DNA from: Spirosoma sp. KUDC1026
GTDB lineage: Bacteria > Bacteroidota > Bacteroidia > Cytophagales > Spirosomataceae
Assembly: GCF_013375035.1 (NCBI RefSeq)
Contig: NZ_CP056032.1
Span: 5,144,001-5,208,000, forward strand
Direction of reading: 5' to 3'
DNA length: 64,000 bases
Made by a program: the position numbers and the translations under genes. The notes beneath the pieces are model-generated. The model was given only the letters and a program-made list of their open reading frames with translations, was not told the origin of the DNA and did not search any database. Shown here piece after piece: positions 1 to 8,212 of the stretch (its first letter is position 1; each line of letters starts with the position of its first letter).

Positions 1-2389
1 CGGCCGACGGTACGTCCACGCGCTCAATCAGACGAGAGTAACCCGATTCAACGGTTTCTATCTTATTCAGCAACTGATTTTTCACCTGCTGTACTTTTTC
101 GTTCTGTAGAACTTCAATCTGCTTTTGCAGGGTGGCCCGCTCAGCCAGCAGATCCTGTACGGCTTTCACGACGTCCTTCGGCGCTTTAAGCACCTCTTTC
201 AGTTCCGACACAATCGCCATCTGCTCGTTCACCAGCGTTTCAGCACCCAGCGCCGTTTTGGCCTCCACCCGACGAACGCCGGTCGATACCGATCCTTCGC
301 CCGTAAATTTGAATAGACCGATGTGTCCCGTGCGGTAGACGTGGGTTCCTCCGCAAAGCTCAACCGAATAGTTCGGATCGAACGTTATAACGCGTACAAA
401 ATCACCGTATTTCTCGCCGAACAGGGCCGTAGCACCCATGCCCTTTGCCTGTTCGATGGGGACGTTCCGTTTCTCATCCAGCGGAATATCCTCCCGGATT
501 TTCTCGTTCACAATACGTTCTACCTCGGCCAGTTGTTCGTCGGTTACTTTGCTGAAGTGCGAAAAGTCGAACCGCAGAGCATCAGGACCAACGTACGAAC
601 CTTTCTGCGCGACGTGTGTACCCAGCACCTCGCGCAGGGCTGAGTGCAGCAGGTGCGTCGCCGAGTGGTTGCTGGCGGTTAGGCCACGACGAGTGGTGTT
701 GATTACGGCGTATACCGAATCGGCTTCGGTCAGCAGATCATCAATGCCCCTTACGTCTTGGACGATATGAATTACCAAGTCGTTCTCTTTCTTGGTGTCC
801 AGTACGGTTAACGTACCAATCTGGTCGGAGCTGGCAAATAATTCGAGTGTACCCGTATCCCCTACCTGACCACCAGATTCAGCGTAAAACGGCGTTTTGT
901 CCAGCACGACCTGAATCTGCGTTCCCTGTTTGTTCTGAATCTTGCGATACTTCACAATCTGGGCGTAGGCTTCGGGCTGATCATACCCAACGAACTGTAC
1001 TTTGTCGTCCAGCTCCGTTAGTTCGATCCAGTCGCCCGCCGACATGGCAGCATCCTTACGCGACCGAACTTTCTGTTCCTGCAACGCTTTCTGGAACCCT
1101 TCTTCGTCGATTGATAGGCCTTTCTCGCGGGCGATCAACGCCGTCAGGTCAGCGGGGAAACCGAACGTATCGTTCAGTTCAAATACCGTTTCACCGGCAA
1201 TCGATTCGCTGCCACTGGCTTTCGTATCCGCAATGATCTGGTCCAGACGACCCAGGCCCGTTCCCAGCGTACGCAGGAACGCAATTTCCTCTTCCCGAAT
1301 CACCGTCGCTACAAAATCGCGCTGAATGTTCAGTTCGGGAAAAACGTCGGCAAACTGCATCGCCAGCGTTGGCACCAGCTTGGTCATGAACGGCTCGGTC
1401 ATGCCCAGGTACGAATAGCCATAGCGAATGGCCCGGCGCAGAATCCGCCGGATCACGTAACCCGCTTTGCTATTGCTCGGCACCAGTCCATCGGCAATGG
1501 CGAACGACACAGCCCGGATATGGTCGGCAATCACGCGCATCGCTACGTCCTGCATACCCGTACCAGCCGAGTAATTCACACCCGACAGTTCTTCGATGAC
1601 GTTGATTGTGCCCGAGAAAACGTCGGTATCATAGTTCGATTTTTTTTGCTGGATGGCCATACACAACCGCTCGAAGCCCATACCCGTATCAACGTGGCGG
1701 GCTGGCAGCGGCTCCAGCGACCCATCAGCCTTGCGGTTGAACTGCATAAATACCAGGTTCCAGATCTCAACGACCTGTGGGTGGTCGGCGTTGACAAGTT
1801 CTTTACCCGGCGTTTCGGCTACCTCTTCGGCAGAGCGCAGGTCAACGTGAATTTCTGAGCAGGGACCGCAGGGCCCCGTATCGCCCATTTCCCAGAAGTT
1901 GTCTTTCTTGTTGCCGTAAATGATCCGGTCTTTACCAACAATTGGCTCCCAGAGGTCAAATGCTTCCTGGTCGAACGGAACATTGTCTTTTTCGTCGCCC
2001 TGGAAGACCGATACATACAGCCGGTCTTTGGGCAATTTGTAGACCTCGGTCAGCAATTCCCAGGCCCATTGAATCGCTTCTTTTTTGAAATAATCACCGA
2101 ACGACCAGTTGCCGAGCATTTCGAACATGGTGTGGTGATACGTATCAAAACCAACGTCTTCGAGGTCATTGTGCTTCCCCGATACCCGTAGGCACTTCTG
2201 TGTATCGGCGACACGCTTTGACGGGGGCGTACCATTGCCCAGAAAAAAATCCTTGAACTGAGCCATACCCGAGTTATTGAACATCAGCGTCGGGTCGTTT
2301 TTGGCGACGAGCGGGGCCGAAGCAACAATCAGGTGTTCTTTTGATCGGAAAAATTCAAGAAAATGACGGCGTATTTCGTGGGAAGTCAT
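1..2389 (-). CDS. alaS: Alanine--tRNA ligase, 3'-truncated by window edge
   Basis: Charges tRNA-Ala with alanine in the cytoplasm. The ATG is the complement of 2387-2389, and the frame stays open to base 1, giving 796 codons of a protein usually near 880, so only the C-terminal end is missing. The N-terminus reads [14 protein letters not shown], followed by the class II synthetase core with [31 protein letters not shown] and [12 protein letters not shown], all typical of AlaRS. The editing and oligomerisation regions follow toward base 1. A Bacteroidota-type promoter lies about 70 bases upstream. The gene is divergent from the MerR-family gene at 2528. Confidence 0.97.
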   Translation of the reverse strand, partial: MTSHEIRRHFLEFFRSKEHLIVASAPLVAKNDPTLMFNNSGMAQFKDFFLGNGTPPSKRVADTQKCLRVSGKHNDLEDVGFDTYHHTMFEMLGNWSFGDYFKKEAIQWAWELLTEVYKLPKDRLYVSVFQGDEKDNVPFDQEAFDLWEPIVGKDRIIYGNKKDNFWEMGDTGPCGPCSEIHVDLRSAEEVAETPGKELVNADHPQVVEIWNLVFMQFNRKADGSLEPLPARHVDTGMGFERLCMAIQQKKSNYDTDVFSGTINVIEELSGVNYSAGTGMQDVAMRVIADHIRAVSFAIADGLVPSNSKAGYVIRRILRRAIRYGYSYLGMTEPFMTKLVPTLAMQFADVFPELNIQRDFVATVIREEEIAFLRTLGTGLGRLDQIIADTKASGSESIAGETVFELNDTFGFPADLTALIAREKGLSIDEEGFQKALQEQKVRSRKDAAMSAGDWIELTELDDKVQFVGYDQPEAYAQIVKYRKIQNKQGTQIQVVLDKTPFYAESGGQVGDTGTLELFASSDQIGTLTVLDTKKENDLVIHIVQDVRGIDDLLTEADSVYAVINTTRRGLTASNHSATHLLHSALREVLGTHVAQKGSYVGPDALRFDFSHFSKVTDEQLAEVERIVNEKIREDIPLDEKRNVPIEQAKGMGATALFGEKYGDFVRVITFDPNYSVELCGGTHVYRTGHIGLFKFTGEGSVSTGVRRVEAKTALGAETLVNEQMAIVSELKEVLKAPKDVVKAVQDLLAERATLQKQIEVLQNEKVQQVKNQLLNKIETVESGYSRLIERVDVPSA

Positions 2390-2459
2390 AGCAAACAAAA
2401 GAGCGTAGCGTTTCCTGGTTGTCAAGGCATTAGTCCACCAGAAACGACCGCTTAATAAA

Positions 2460-2490
2460 CAAAATTAGTGTATCGCAAAATTACGGCAAA
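2460..2490 (-). promoter_or_regulatory. Candidate alaS promoter
   Basis: On the minus strand TTTG (2490-2487) is followed after 19 bases by TAATTTTG (2467-2460). This fits the Bacteroidota housekeeping sigma consensus TTTG-N17-20-TAnnTTTG and lies about 70 bases before the alaS start codon. Confidence 0.5.
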
Positions 2491-2527
2491 ACTTGCATGT
2501 TTAGAGGAACGTCAGCAAGTTTGTCAA

Positions 2528-2896
2528 ATGAATGGGTCGGGGAAATTGTATTACGGGATCAAAGAGGTAGCCGATATGGTCGGCATCAATATGTCGAAGG
2601 TCCGTTACTACGAAAAGAAGTTTCCGTCCTTTAGCCCCAAAGTAAATCCGGATTCCGGCGAACGGTCCTACACGCTGGCGAACATCGACCACCTGCGCGA
2701 AATCCTGGACCTGGTTGATAATCAGGGCATGACCTTGCAGGGAGCGCAGAAATATCTGGAAAACCGTAATGTCCGTCGTCGCGAAAACGCCCGCGTTACG
2801 GCCAAACTTGTTGAAATTAAGGATTTCCTGCAGCAGCTCCGCGACTCGCTCGACGAGCTGCCCCAGGCCGAGGCTCAACCTGCTGAGCCTTCGTAA
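2528..2896 (+). CDS. MerR-family transcriptional regulator
   Basis: A small DNA-binding regulator of 122 residues. The N-terminal winged-helix domain reads YYGIKEVADMVGINMSKVRYYEKKF (about residues 7-31, shown here only as the family signature region), then a DSGERSYT wing and a C-terminal helical part ending in an Ala/Pro/Glu-rich tail. The frame is open from 2468, but the ATG at 2528 starts directly before the MerR domain and is preferred. There are no metal-binding Cys residues, so it resembles the short MerR proteins common in Bacteroidota rather than a metal sensor. It is divergent from alaS; its targets are not shown by the sequence. Confidence 0.85.
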   Translation: MNGSGKLYYGIKEVADMVGINMSKVRYYEKKFPSFSPKVNPDSGERSYTLANIDHLREILDLVDNQGMTLQGAQKYLENRNVRRRENARVTAKLVEIKDFLQQLRDSLDELPQAEAQPAEPS

Positions 2897-2922
2897 GCGC
2901 TTTGCCTGGCAAGGGAAGTTAA

Positions 2923-4389
2923 TTAGCGCGGTAACCCTTTGATCACAATAATCTGGCTAGCCTGGTTTTCGCCCGCCCGCTTCGAGCCGCCATCCACACC
3001 CCGGTAGCGATTACCCACCCAGGTATGCGCCTGCAGACCGACGGTGAACGTATTAGGGACGCCAATTACGTCCGATACGTCGATCATACCGCTGATTTCC
3101 CAGCCGCCAATCCGCGACGGAGCCCCAACATTGTATTTGGCCGCATCAGCTTCGTTCCGGCGATGATCGATCATAAAGACCGGCTTCAGTTCGCCCGTGT
3201 TCAGATTAAATTGGTACAGGTATGCATCGTGCGTTTCGTTGCCATACCCGTTTGGGTCTTCCTGAATGTACGCGTAATTCTCTGTTACGGTGATGTTGTC
3301 CGGGTCCTGAAACGTTTTGGCGACACCGTTCCGGTCGTCGCCATCCAGCATCACCTCGAGCGCACCTTTTGTAGGATCGGCAGCATCCAGCGTAATCCGG
3401 TAAATCCGGCCGTACATGGATCGGGAGTAGTCGGCGTTGGGTCCCCCAATGCCCTGCCCCGTCACGGTGAAAAACACCTCGCGAGCGTTGGTCGCTTTGT
3501 TTCCTTTCCGGAAATCAACATCCTCAACCCGGCCAAATTTAAGTGCCTGCAGTTCGTTTACCCGACCGTTGATCTGGTTGCCCGTCAGCGTTTTGTGGTT
3601 CTCGATTTTGACGAACTCAACCGGGTATTTCGTCCCGACTTTCATGTCCATCTCTTTCTGATTACCGTCGGTACGCTTCAGCATGTACAACGTCCCATTT
3701 TCCAGATCACCGACAGTGTTGGATACATACATGGCCACCTGCCCACCCGTCACGTCGGAATTATCTTCACCGATGATGATGACAGTCTTTCCGGGAAAAG
3801 CCAGTTGCGGCAGCGGGACCGCGTTTTCGGAACTCCACCGCCCCAGGCCCGCTACCTCTTTGGACGTACTGGCCGTACTGACATCAGCGTATGGATTAAG
3901 CGCGTGAATGCGTGACTCTTCTCCGCTTTCGCCAGAGGTCAGAAAGGTTGGTCCAAAACCCTGTACCTCGGGCGTAACCATTGTAGCCGAACACAAGCGC
4001 CACTGACTCCCGTCAGAATTCAACAGGTATTCGCCTTTGACGGGTTTGAATGTTTTGTCCAGTATCAGCCGTGACACGGAGAAGTTATCTTCGTGATTTA
4101 CCAGCATGGTATACGTGCCATCAGTGTTTTTCAGCAGTCCTTCGCCATCCGCCGACCCGCCAAATACGTACGATGGCGACTGCTTCAGCGTATCGTCACT
4201 GCTGATGAGCGAAAACAGGTCAACGTTCTCAAAGCCAGGCATCAGTTTCGCCAGCACGGGCGTTACCGATTGATTCTTGAGCACAACATCGGACTGAACA
4301 ACGCCGGGTTCGGCCCGGTCGCCACAGGCAGCAATGCCCAATAAAATACCCGCCATTACTGACGGCAAACAGACTTTTTTCAATTGCAT
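2923..4389 (-). CDS. PhoX-like (DUF839) lipoprotein
   Basis: A 488-residue predicted lipoprotein with an N-terminal signal ending in the lipobox GIAAC (Cys22), so it is probably anchored in the outer or inner membrane facing the periplasm. The rest resembles the PhoX/DUF839 beta-propeller family of alkaline phosphatases: TMLVNHED near residue 95, FQDPDNITVTENYAY near 360 and YQFNLNTGEL near 390 match recurrent PhoX motifs. Whether it is an active phosphatase cannot be told, because the PhoX metal ligands cannot all be placed by eye. It stands alone between the MerR gene (convergent) and dprA (divergent). Confidence 0.65.
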   Translation of the reverse strand: MQLKKVCLPSVMAGILLGIAACGDRAEPGVVQSDVVLKNQSVTPVLAKLMPGFENVDLFSLISSDDTLKQSPSYVFGGSADGEGLLKNTDGTYTMLVNHEDNFSVSRLILDKTFKPVKGEYLLNSDGSQWRLCSATMVTPEVQGFGPTFLTSGESGEESRIHALNPYADVSTASTSKEVAGLGRWSSENAVPLPQLAFPGKTVIIIGEDNSDVTGGQVAMYVSNTVGDLENGTLYMLKRTDGNQKEMDMKVGTKYPVEFVKIENHKTLTGNQINGRVNELQALKFGRVEDVDFRKGNKATNAREVFFTVTGQGIGGPNADYSRSMYGRIYRITLDAADPTKGALEVMLDGDDRNGVAKTFQDPDNITVTENYAYIQEDPNGYGNETHDAYLYQFNLNTGELKPVFMIDHRRNEADAAKYNVGAPSRIGGWEISGMIDVSDVIGVPNTFTVGLQAHTWVGNRYRGVDGGSKRAGENQASQIIVIKGLPR

Positions 4390-4543
4390 GACCTGGTTGA
4401 CACTATCGCTGCCGACTTCACTGCTGGTACCGGCACTTTCTATACCTACCTTCTAATAACAAAATAAAGTCTGAAACACAAAGTCGCTTTATGATGTGCC
4501 TAAATATACGTAAACTGGCTCATTAATCCCTACCGTACGCTTC

Positions 4544-5653
4544 GTGACTCATAACTTACACCAGGTCGCCCTGACGCTCGTTCCCGGCGTGGGTAGTATC
4601 CTCATTCGCCAATTAATCAGTTACTGCGGATCAGCCGCCGACGTATTCCAGGCTCCCCTTGGTCGGTTGTTGAAGATTCCGGGAATCGGCGAAGTAACCG
4701 CCCGTGCCATTCATAAACCCGACGTACTGACTACCGCCGAGCAGGTAATCAAACAACTGGAAAAGCTGGATGCCCATAGTTTATTCTTCACCGACAAAAA
4801 CTACCCGGCCCGGCTGAAAAATCTGTACGATGCGCCCGCCATGCTGTATTTCCGCGGCTCTGGTGACCTGAATGCCCCCCGGACCATTGGCCTGGTTGGC
4901 ACCCGGCAGGCTACCGATTATGGCCGACGGATCACCGCCGACCTGATCGAAGCACTCGTTCCTTATGGCGTTACGGTTTTTAGCGGTCTGGCCTACGGCA
5001 TCGACATTGCCGCGCACCGGGCTAGCCTGACCAGCGGGTTACCCACCATTGGCGTTATGGCCAGCGGTCTTGATATTATTTACCCGAATATCCACCAGAA
5101 AACGGCGCAGGAAATGCTTGTCCAGGGTGGTTTACTTACCGAAAGCACCCCCGGCACTAAACCCGACGCGCATCTGTTTCCGGCCCGAAACCGGATTATC
5201 GCCGGGCTCAGCGACGCCGTTGTAGTAGTTGAAGCAGCGGCAAAAGGAGGAGCGCTCATCACGGCGGAGTACGCCAATAACTACCACCGCGATGTGTTTG
5301 CTGTACCCGGCCAATTAAACCAGGCATTTTCGGCGGGCTGCAACAAGCTGATCCGGGAAAATAAAGCTCAGATCTACACCAGCCCACGCGACCTGATCGA
5401 GGCCATGAACTGGGATGCGCCCGTAACAGAGCCGTCGCCCAAAGGCATCCCACCTGCTTTACCGCTCGACATTACGGAGGAAGAAAGTCAGATTCTGGCC
5501 TTGCTTCGCCAGTCTGCTACGTTGCACATTGACGATCTGAGCTGGCAGGCGCAGATTCCGATGAGCCGTCTGGCGTCGGTGCTGCTCAATCTGGAGTTTC
5601 GGGGCTTTGTTCGATCGCTGCCGGGGAAGACGTATGCCCCAGTCTATGCGTAG
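4544..5653 (+). CDS. dprA: DNA-processing protein DprA
   Basis: Loads RecA on incoming single-stranded DNA during natural transformation. The protein has 369 residues, the usual size. An N-terminal helix-hairpin-helix/SAM-like part (RLLKIPGIGEVTARAI, about 41-56) precedes the Rossmann core with GLVGTRQATDYGRR (116-129), FSGLAYGIDIAAHRA (146-160) and NRIIAGLSDAVVVVEA (from about 216). A C-terminal winged-helix domain covers about 305-369. The start codon is GTG. The 3' end overlaps the convergent eutC gene by 68 bases. Confidence 0.95.
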   Translation: MTHNLHQVALTLVPGVGSILIRQLISYCGSAADVFQAPLGRLLKIPGIGEVTARAIHKPDVLTTAEQVIKQLEKLDAHSLFFTDKNYPARLKNLYDAPAMLYFRGSGDLNAPRTIGLVGTRQATDYGRRITADLIEALVPYGVTVFSGLAYGIDIAAHRASLTSGLPTIGVMASGLDIIYPNIHQKTAQEMLVQGGLLTESTPGTKPDAHLFPARNRIIAGLSDAVVVVEAAAKGGALITAEYANNYHRDVFAVPGQLNQAFSAGCNKLIRENKAQIYTSPRDLIEAMNWDAPVTEPSPKGIPPALPLDITEEESQILALLRQSATLHIDDLSWQAQIPMSRLASVLLNLEFRGFVRSLPGKTYAPVYA

Positions 5654-6404
5654 GCATCTCGTCTTTCAACGCCACTCCCGACAGGCGTCGCGACTTCATT
5701 TCGGTGAGCAGGTAAAGCAGTTTCTGAGCAGCCAGCTCATAGGGGTAGCCTTCCGGCCGTATGTTCGACACGCAGTTCCGCAGTTCATCGGTCATGCCGG
5801 GTCGAGCCTGGTACGTCAGGTAGGCCCCCAGACTGTCGGGCGAGGACAGCCCCGGACGTTCGCCGATCAGGACCAGCAGTAGTTCGGCCCCAAAAGCGTG
5901 CGCAATTTCGTCGCCCACCGCAACGCGCCCCTGCTCGACGACGCATAGCGGAGCAACCTGCCAGTTCTGCGACCGGAATAGCGGCAGTAAACTAGTCAGC
6001 AGGGGAACAACATGCTGCTCGATCGCAAAAGCCGATAAGCCATCGGCAATGACGATACATAGATCGACAACGGGCCTTTTATCCAGCTCGGCCAGCCGTA
6101 TCATCGACCCATAGGCTAACTGTCGACCTAAATCAGGGCGTTTCAGGTATGTCTGTCGGTCAGTGGCTTGACTGTGGAGCAGCAGGGCATCAGCTTGCAG
6201 GGCGTTCAGACTGGTCAGTAACGTATCGGTAGCCAACTGGGCATGAACAGCGTCGCGGGCGCGAGCGTGATCGAGTTGAAAATGAAGCAAGGCGCTGGTT
6301 GTGAGACTATGACCGGTTCGTCCCTGCGCAATACGGGCCGCCGTATGCTGACTCAGGAACGCCCAGGGATCGCTCATATCCAGCCTGTCGGTGGCCTCGC
6401 TCAT
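5586..6404 (-). CDS. eutC: Ethanolamine ammonia-lyase small subunit
   Basis: Small subunit of the adenosylcobalamin-dependent enzyme that splits ethanolamine into acetaldehyde and ammonia. It has 272 residues. Family segments seen are DPWAFLSQHTAARIAQGRTG near the N-terminus, LCIVIADGLSAFAIEQH, LLVLIGERPGLSSPDSLGAYLTY and RPEGYPYELAAQKLLYLL. It ends the eutB-lipoprotein-eutC unit and overlaps the preceding lipoprotein gene by 4 bases, which implies translational coupling. Its 3' end runs 68 bases into dprA on the other strand. No microcompartment shell or eutA reactivase gene is present in the window. Confidence 0.93.
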   Translation of the reverse strand: MSEATDRLDMSDPWAFLSQHTAARIAQGRTGHSLTTSALLHFQLDHARARDAVHAQLATDTLLTSLNALQADALLLHSQATDRQTYLKRPDLGRQLAYGSMIRLAELDKRPVVDLCIVIADGLSAFAIEQHVVPLLTSLLPLFRSQNWQVAPLCVVEQGRVAVGDEIAHAFGAELLLVLIGERPGLSSPDSLGAYLTYQARPGMTDELRNCVSNIRPEGYPYELAAQKLLYLLTEMKSRRLSGVALKDEMPTHRLGHTSSPAAIEQSPETPD

Positions 6405-6724
6405 TGCTTTTGTTGATTAACGACCTGAATCAGTTTGTACCGGTACGATGAGCCGTCCGTTGGTGGATCAGGAATAACCTCCCGACTTACCTGTATTGTA
6501 TAACTGTAACCGGGTTCATGTATGAACCCTTCTATTGGATCATAGAATAATTGCCACTTCGATGCGTCATTCTCTTTTACCCGCAGGCATTTTCTCGGCC
6601 CTACCCCCACACAATCCTGATACTGACTATCGATTTGCAGCGTAAGCGTTTCAGGATCCACCGATTTATCGCAGGCTGAACCAGCCAGAAGCAAGAGCAA
6701 TGTGAGTACTCGTATAATAGCCAT
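6401..6724 (-). CDS. Small lipoprotein between eutB and eutC
   Basis: A 107-residue protein with a hydrophobic signal and lipobox LLAGSAC (Cys18). The mature part has further Cys residues (CVG and CLRV) and is mostly beta-like. I do not recognise the family. It lies 3 bases after eutB and overlaps eutC by 4 bases, so it is part of the same transcript. A lipoprotein between the two ammonia-lyase subunits is unusual; a link to ethanolamine use is only inferred from position. Confidence 0.7.
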   Translation of the reverse strand: MAIIRVLTLLLLLAGSACDKSVDPETLTLQIDSQYQDCVGVGPRKCLRVKENDASKWQLFYDPIEGFIHEPGYSYTIQVSREVIPDPPTDGSSYRYKLIQVVNQQKQ

Positions 6725-6727
6725 AAC

Positions 6728-8110
6728 TTAGAATGAGGATACAGATTCTACCAGACGATGACCCGATTGAGCTGGCAAGAGTTGCAATTGATCATTCATA
6801 ATGCCCATCTGCAGCAGCCACTGCTCAAATTCCGGCGCTGGTCGACGGTTCAGCACATTCCGAAGATAAAGTGCATCGTGGAAGGATGTACTCTGGTAGT
6901 GGAGCATAACATCGTCGGCACCGGGTACGCCCATAATGTACGTAACGCCAGCCGTACCGAGCAGCGTCAGCAGCGTATCCATATCGTCCTGATCGGCCTC
7001 GGCGTGGTTCGTGTAACAAATGTCAACGCCCATTGGTAGCCCCAGCAGTTTCCCACAGAAATGGTCTTCCAGGCCGGCGCGAATAATCTGTTTACCATCG
7101 TAGAGATACTCCGGTCCGATGAATCCCACGACCGAGTTGACCAGCAACGGCTCAAACGCCCGCGCCACGGCATAAGCGCGTGTTTCGGCCGTTTGCTGGT
7201 CCATGCCGTGGTGCGCATTGGCCGAGAGCGCACTCCCCTGCCCCGTTTCGAAGTAGATGACGTTCTGCCCAACGGTGCCCCGATTGAGCGAGCGGGTCGC
7301 TTCTAGTCCCTCCTGCAACAACGCCAGACTAACACCGAACGACGCATTAACCCCTTCGGTCCCGCCGATGCTTTGAAATGCCAGATCGACGGGAGCGCCC
7401 TGTTCAATGGCCTGAATGGTTGTGGTTAGGTGGCTCAGTACACAGGTCTGCGTCGGAATCGCAAATCGCTCCCGCACGGTATCGAGCATATTCAGCAGTT
7501 GAACCGTCGTCTGCACGTGGTCGGTGGCAGGGTTGATGCCAATCACGGCATCGCCGGAACCGTATAGCAGTCCATCGACCAGACTGGCCGCGATGCCGCG
7601 CAGATCATCAGTAGGATGGTTTGGCTGTAAACGTGTTGACAAGCGGCCGCGCAGCCCCAGCGTATTCCGGAACCGGGTAATGACTTCACACTTGGCGGCT
7701 ACCGTAATCAGATCCTGGTTGCGCATCAGCTTCGATACAGCCGCGGCCATTTCGGGCGTCAGGCCCATCTGCAGACCGGTCAGCGTCTGGGCATCGGCTT
7801 TTTCGGAAAGCAGAAAATTACGCAGTTCGCCGACCGTCTGATGCCGAACTAGTGAAAAAGCTGATGCGTCGTGCGAATCGATAATCAGCCGCGTTACGTC
7901 GTCCTGCTCGTAAGGCACAACGCTCTCATTCAGAAAGGTTGTCAGCGGCAAATCGGCCAGCGCCATCTGGGCCGCTACCCGTTCCTCGGCCGTTTCAGCC
8001 GCCACACCCGCCAACTGATCCCCCGACCGTAACGGAGTCGCCCGCGCCAGTAGCGTTTTCAAATCTTTGAATACGTAATTTTTCTGGCGAACGGTATGGC
8101 GGTACGGCAT
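6728..8110 (-). CDS. eutB: Ethanolamine ammonia-lyase large subunit
   Basis: Catalytic large subunit of ethanolamine ammonia-lyase, a B12-dependent radical TIM-barrel enzyme. The 460 residues match the family length (about 450-460). Segments such as LLYGSGDAVIGINPATD, YFETGQGSALSANAHHGMDQ, LVNSVVGFIGPEYLYDG and MGVDICYTNHAEADQDD are characteristic of EutB. It is the first gene of the three-gene unit running to 5586, so transcription probably starts in the 8111-8167 gap. The product allows ethanolamine to serve as nitrogen or carbon source. Confidence 0.95.
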   Translation of the reverse strand: MPYRHTVRQKNYVFKDLKTLLARATPLRSGDQLAGVAAETAEERVAAQMALADLPLTTFLNESVVPYEQDDVTRLIIDSHDASAFSLVRHQTVGELRNFLLSEKADAQTLTGLQMGLTPEMAAAVSKLMRNQDLITVAAKCEVITRFRNTLGLRGRLSTRLQPNHPTDDLRGIAASLVDGLLYGSGDAVIGINPATDHVQTTVQLLNMLDTVRERFAIPTQTCVLSHLTTTIQAIEQGAPVDLAFQSIGGTEGVNASFGVSLALLQEGLEATRSLNRGTVGQNVIYFETGQGSALSANAHHGMDQQTAETRAYAVARAFEPLLVNSVVGFIGPEYLYDGKQIIRAGLEDHFCGKLLGLPMGVDICYTNHAEADQDDMDTLLTLLGTAGVTYIMGVPGADDVMLHYQSTSFHDALYLRNVLNRRPAPEFEQWLLQMGIMNDQLQLLPAQSGHRLVESVSSF

Positions 8111-8167
8111 ACGGACGAGTGAGGTACGTAATGGGACTCAGAGTAGAGAAGCCTATGTGGCAAAAAA

Positions 8168-8205
8168 TTTCCCCTGACAGGTTTTCGATGGCCTATCAGG
8201 GGAAA
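8168..8205 (-). terminator. Rho-independent terminator of the YfhO-like gene
   Basis: A 10-bp stem (8168-8177 with 8196-8205), with extra inner GG/CC pairing, is followed on the minus strand by a run of T. It lies directly behind the stop codon at 8213. Confidence 0.75.
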
Positions 8206-8212
8206 TGAATTG

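Noticed and set aside
3025-3915. 296-codon plus-strand frame opposite the PhoX-like gene
   Set aside because: It is an antisense shadow of a gene with a clear lipobox and PhoX motifs on the minus strand.
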